From a virus: 46,121 nt of DNA. A program made the position numbers and the translations under genes. Under the pieces are notes generated by a model. The model was given only the letters and a program-made list of their open reading frames with translations. It ran no database searches and had not been told where the DNA came from. This document shows, piece after piece, positions 44,802 through 46,121 of this stretch. Position 1 is the first letter of the stretch. Each line of letters starts with the position of its first letter. The stretch is from positions 1 through 46,121 of IMG/VR virus record IMGVR_UViG_3300018429_000062, one strand, 5' to 3'.

Positions 44802-46121
44802 CTAATTCCCTGCCCTCGCGGTCGTTTTCGCAAGTGGTTGAAAATCAAACACCAGGTTAGCAAACGCCTTGATGCCTGCGTCCAGACGGCTGTCGTCAAT
44901 ATAAAAGTCCGGCGTGTGATGCGGCGCGGCGTCTTTCCGGTTTTTTCCCTTCGGCATGCCCCCCACGTTGAAGAAAAATGCCGGAGCTTTCGCGCGATAA
45001 AAAGCAAAATCCTCCGCGCCCGTTACCCAATTAGACTCTGACAAATTTTCTTTCCCAACTGCCTTCTCAAGCGACGCTAGCGAAGCCTGAACCAACGCGG
45101 GTGTGTTGTAGGTAACCGGAGTCTTCACGTCGATCGTTACCTCCGCCGTCGCGCCCACGCTCTCGGCAATTTTCTGCGCCGTGAGTTTTATCTTTTCGTG
45201 AACTTCCTTCTGCATCTGCTCGTCGAGCGTGCGAATCGTTCCCGCCATGATCATTTCTTCAGGAATGATATTTTCGCGCACGCCACCGTTGATTCGTCCA
45301 ATTGTGATAACTACCGGCGCCTTCGTCAGTTCTGATTGACGCGAGACGATCATCTGTAGGCCAGTGATGATTTGGCTGGCAACCGCAATTGGATCAACTC
45401 CGGTCCAGGGGGTGGAGCCATGCGTCTGTTTGCCCTTCACTTTTATGGTGAACCAATCAGACGCCGCCATAAACGATCCCGACCGGTACCTAATCTTTCC
45501 AATTTCCGTGAGCGCATCAATGTGGATTCCGAAAATCGCATCAATCTTCGGATTATCCATGACGCCTTCTTTCACCATCAGCGGCGCGCCTCCCTCCTCA
45601 CCAGTGGGCGGGCCTTCCTCGGCAGGTTGAAAAATAAAAACCACCGTGCCCGGGACTTTGTCCTTCATCTTTGAGAGCACGGTTGCCGTTCCCAAAAGCA
45701 TCGCCACATGTGAATCATGTCCGCATGCATGCATAACCCCCACCGGCTGTCCGTTGTATTCAGATTTTTCTTTTGAGGCAAAAGGAATATTCACGCGCTC
45801 GGTGACCGGCAGGCCGTCCATGTCGGCGCGCAGACCAATCGTCGCGCCGGGCTGGCCGCCCTTCAGTATTCCGACCACGCCTGTCTTCGCGATCTTTGTG
45901 CGAACTTCCAATCCGAGCCCGCGCAGATACTTTTCCACAAACTCAGCTGTTTTGAACTCGCGGTTGCTGAGCTCAGGAAACTGGTGCAGGTGGCGTCGCC
46001 ATTCGATAACCTGCGCCAACACTTTCTCCGTCTCGGCGTTGATCGCCGCACTCATGTCCGCCGCAAAACTCTGATTCACTATCAGCGAAACAACAAACAA
46101 CACCGAAATCAGTTTTTTCAT
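44802..46121 (-). CDS. Secreted M20-family amidohydrolase (host gene)
   Basis: 439 aa, complete: the ATG is the last three bases of the window. A signal peptide (about 1-20, KKLISVLFVVSLIVNQSFA) is followed by an M20 peptidase/aminoacylase: EWRRHLHQFPELSNREFKTA, GLRADMDGLPVTE, MHACGHDSHVAMLLGTATVL (metal ligands), FQPAEEGPPTGEEGGAP, GKQTHGSTPWTGVDPIAVAS, and APHHTPDFYIDD at the end. Related enzymes hydrolyse N-acyl amino acids or similar amides; export suggests a periplasmic substrate. It marks host chromosome to the right of the prophage. Confidence 0.93.
   Translation of the reverse strand: MKKLISVLFVVSLIVNQSFAADMSAAINAETEKVLAQVIEWRRHLHQFPELSNREFKTAEFVEKYLRGLGLEVRTKIAKTGVVGILKGGQPGATIGLRADMDGLPVTERVNIPFASKEKSEYNGQPVGVMHACGHDSHVAMLLGTATVLSKMKDKVPGTVVFIFQPAEEGPPTGEEGGAPLMVKEGVMDNPKIDAIFGIHIDALTEIGKIRYRSGSFMAASDWFTIKVKGKQTHGSTPWTGVDPIAVASQIITGLQMIVSRQSELTKAPVVITIGRINGGVRENIIPEEMIMAGTIRTLDEQMQKEVHEKIKLTAQKIAESVGATAEVTIDVKTPVTYNTPALVQASLASLEKAVGKENLSESNWVTGAEDFAFYRAKAPAFFFNVGGMPKGKNRKDAAPHHTPDFYIDDSRLDAGIKAFANLVFDFQPLAKTTARAGN

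Overview
The window is most of an integrated, tailed-phage-type (siphovirus) prophage plus a short piece of host chromosome. The right junction is visible. A tRNA-Arg(CCT) gene (44327-44403, minus) ends against an outward-pointing tyrosine integrase (43062-44312), and host DNA follows: a 21-bp tandem array and a secreted M20-family amidohydrolase (44802-46121). The left junction is not reached. The host is probably a soil-type bacterium of the Acidobacteriota or Verrucomicrobiota: moderate GC, many interspersed palindromes and degenerate heptamer-type repeats, TTG/GTG starts. That is inference only; no marker gene decides it. Layout, read along the dominant minus-strand transcription from right to left: (1) 40391-44312, the lysogeny/control region. 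It has an XRE repressor, a SWIM zinc-finger protein, a HAD-like phosphatase, a secreted protein, a zinc-ribbon protein and the integrase. A divergent control region holds a near-consensus early promoter (TTGACA-N17-TATAAA) and ATCGGTA operator half-sites. (2) 37594-40564, small early regulators: a ribbon-helix-helix candidate, a CII-like HTH protein, a second HTH protein and small unknowns, interrupted by inverted-repeat elements. (3) 28760-36992, a tightly overlapping operon carrying a PRTRC-type (ParB-related, ThiF-related cassette) ubiquitin-like system: ParB-like protein, cross-brace-like zinc protein, ubiquitin-like protein (PRTRC C), a protein in the PRTRC F position, E2-like PRTRC B, JAMM/JAB peptidase PRTRC A and E1-like ThiF, with several unknown and zinc-binding proteins interleaved. 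(4) 26506-28715, a replication initiator (winged helix plus DnaA domain-I-like C-terminus) with five iterons inside its own gene, and a second XerC/D-like recombinase. (5) 1-26033, the late module: wHTH protein, XhlA/holin-like protein, neck/tail completion candidate, small and large terminase (lambda gpA type), gpW-like protein, lambda-type portal, one polyprotein fusing prohead protease, spacer and HK97-type capsid, head-tail joining protein, tail terminator, tail tube, tail assembly chaperone with a -1 frameshift extension, tape measure, and the gene-transfer-agent-like tip cassette DUF2460, DUF2163/BR0599, NlpC/P60, host-specificity protein, then a C1q-like fibre. The most interesting content is the complete E1-E2-JAB-Ubl conjugation/deconjugation set embedded in a prophage early operon next to a lambda-O-like origin-in-initiator gene. 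A second theme is how heavily small repeats (degenerate heptamers, a 20-bp palindrome, REP-like hairpins, a 241-bp MITE with 8-bp target duplication) have entered this prophage, often inside coding sequence as in-frame linkers. All functional calls come from motif and family recognition by eye; no database search was run.
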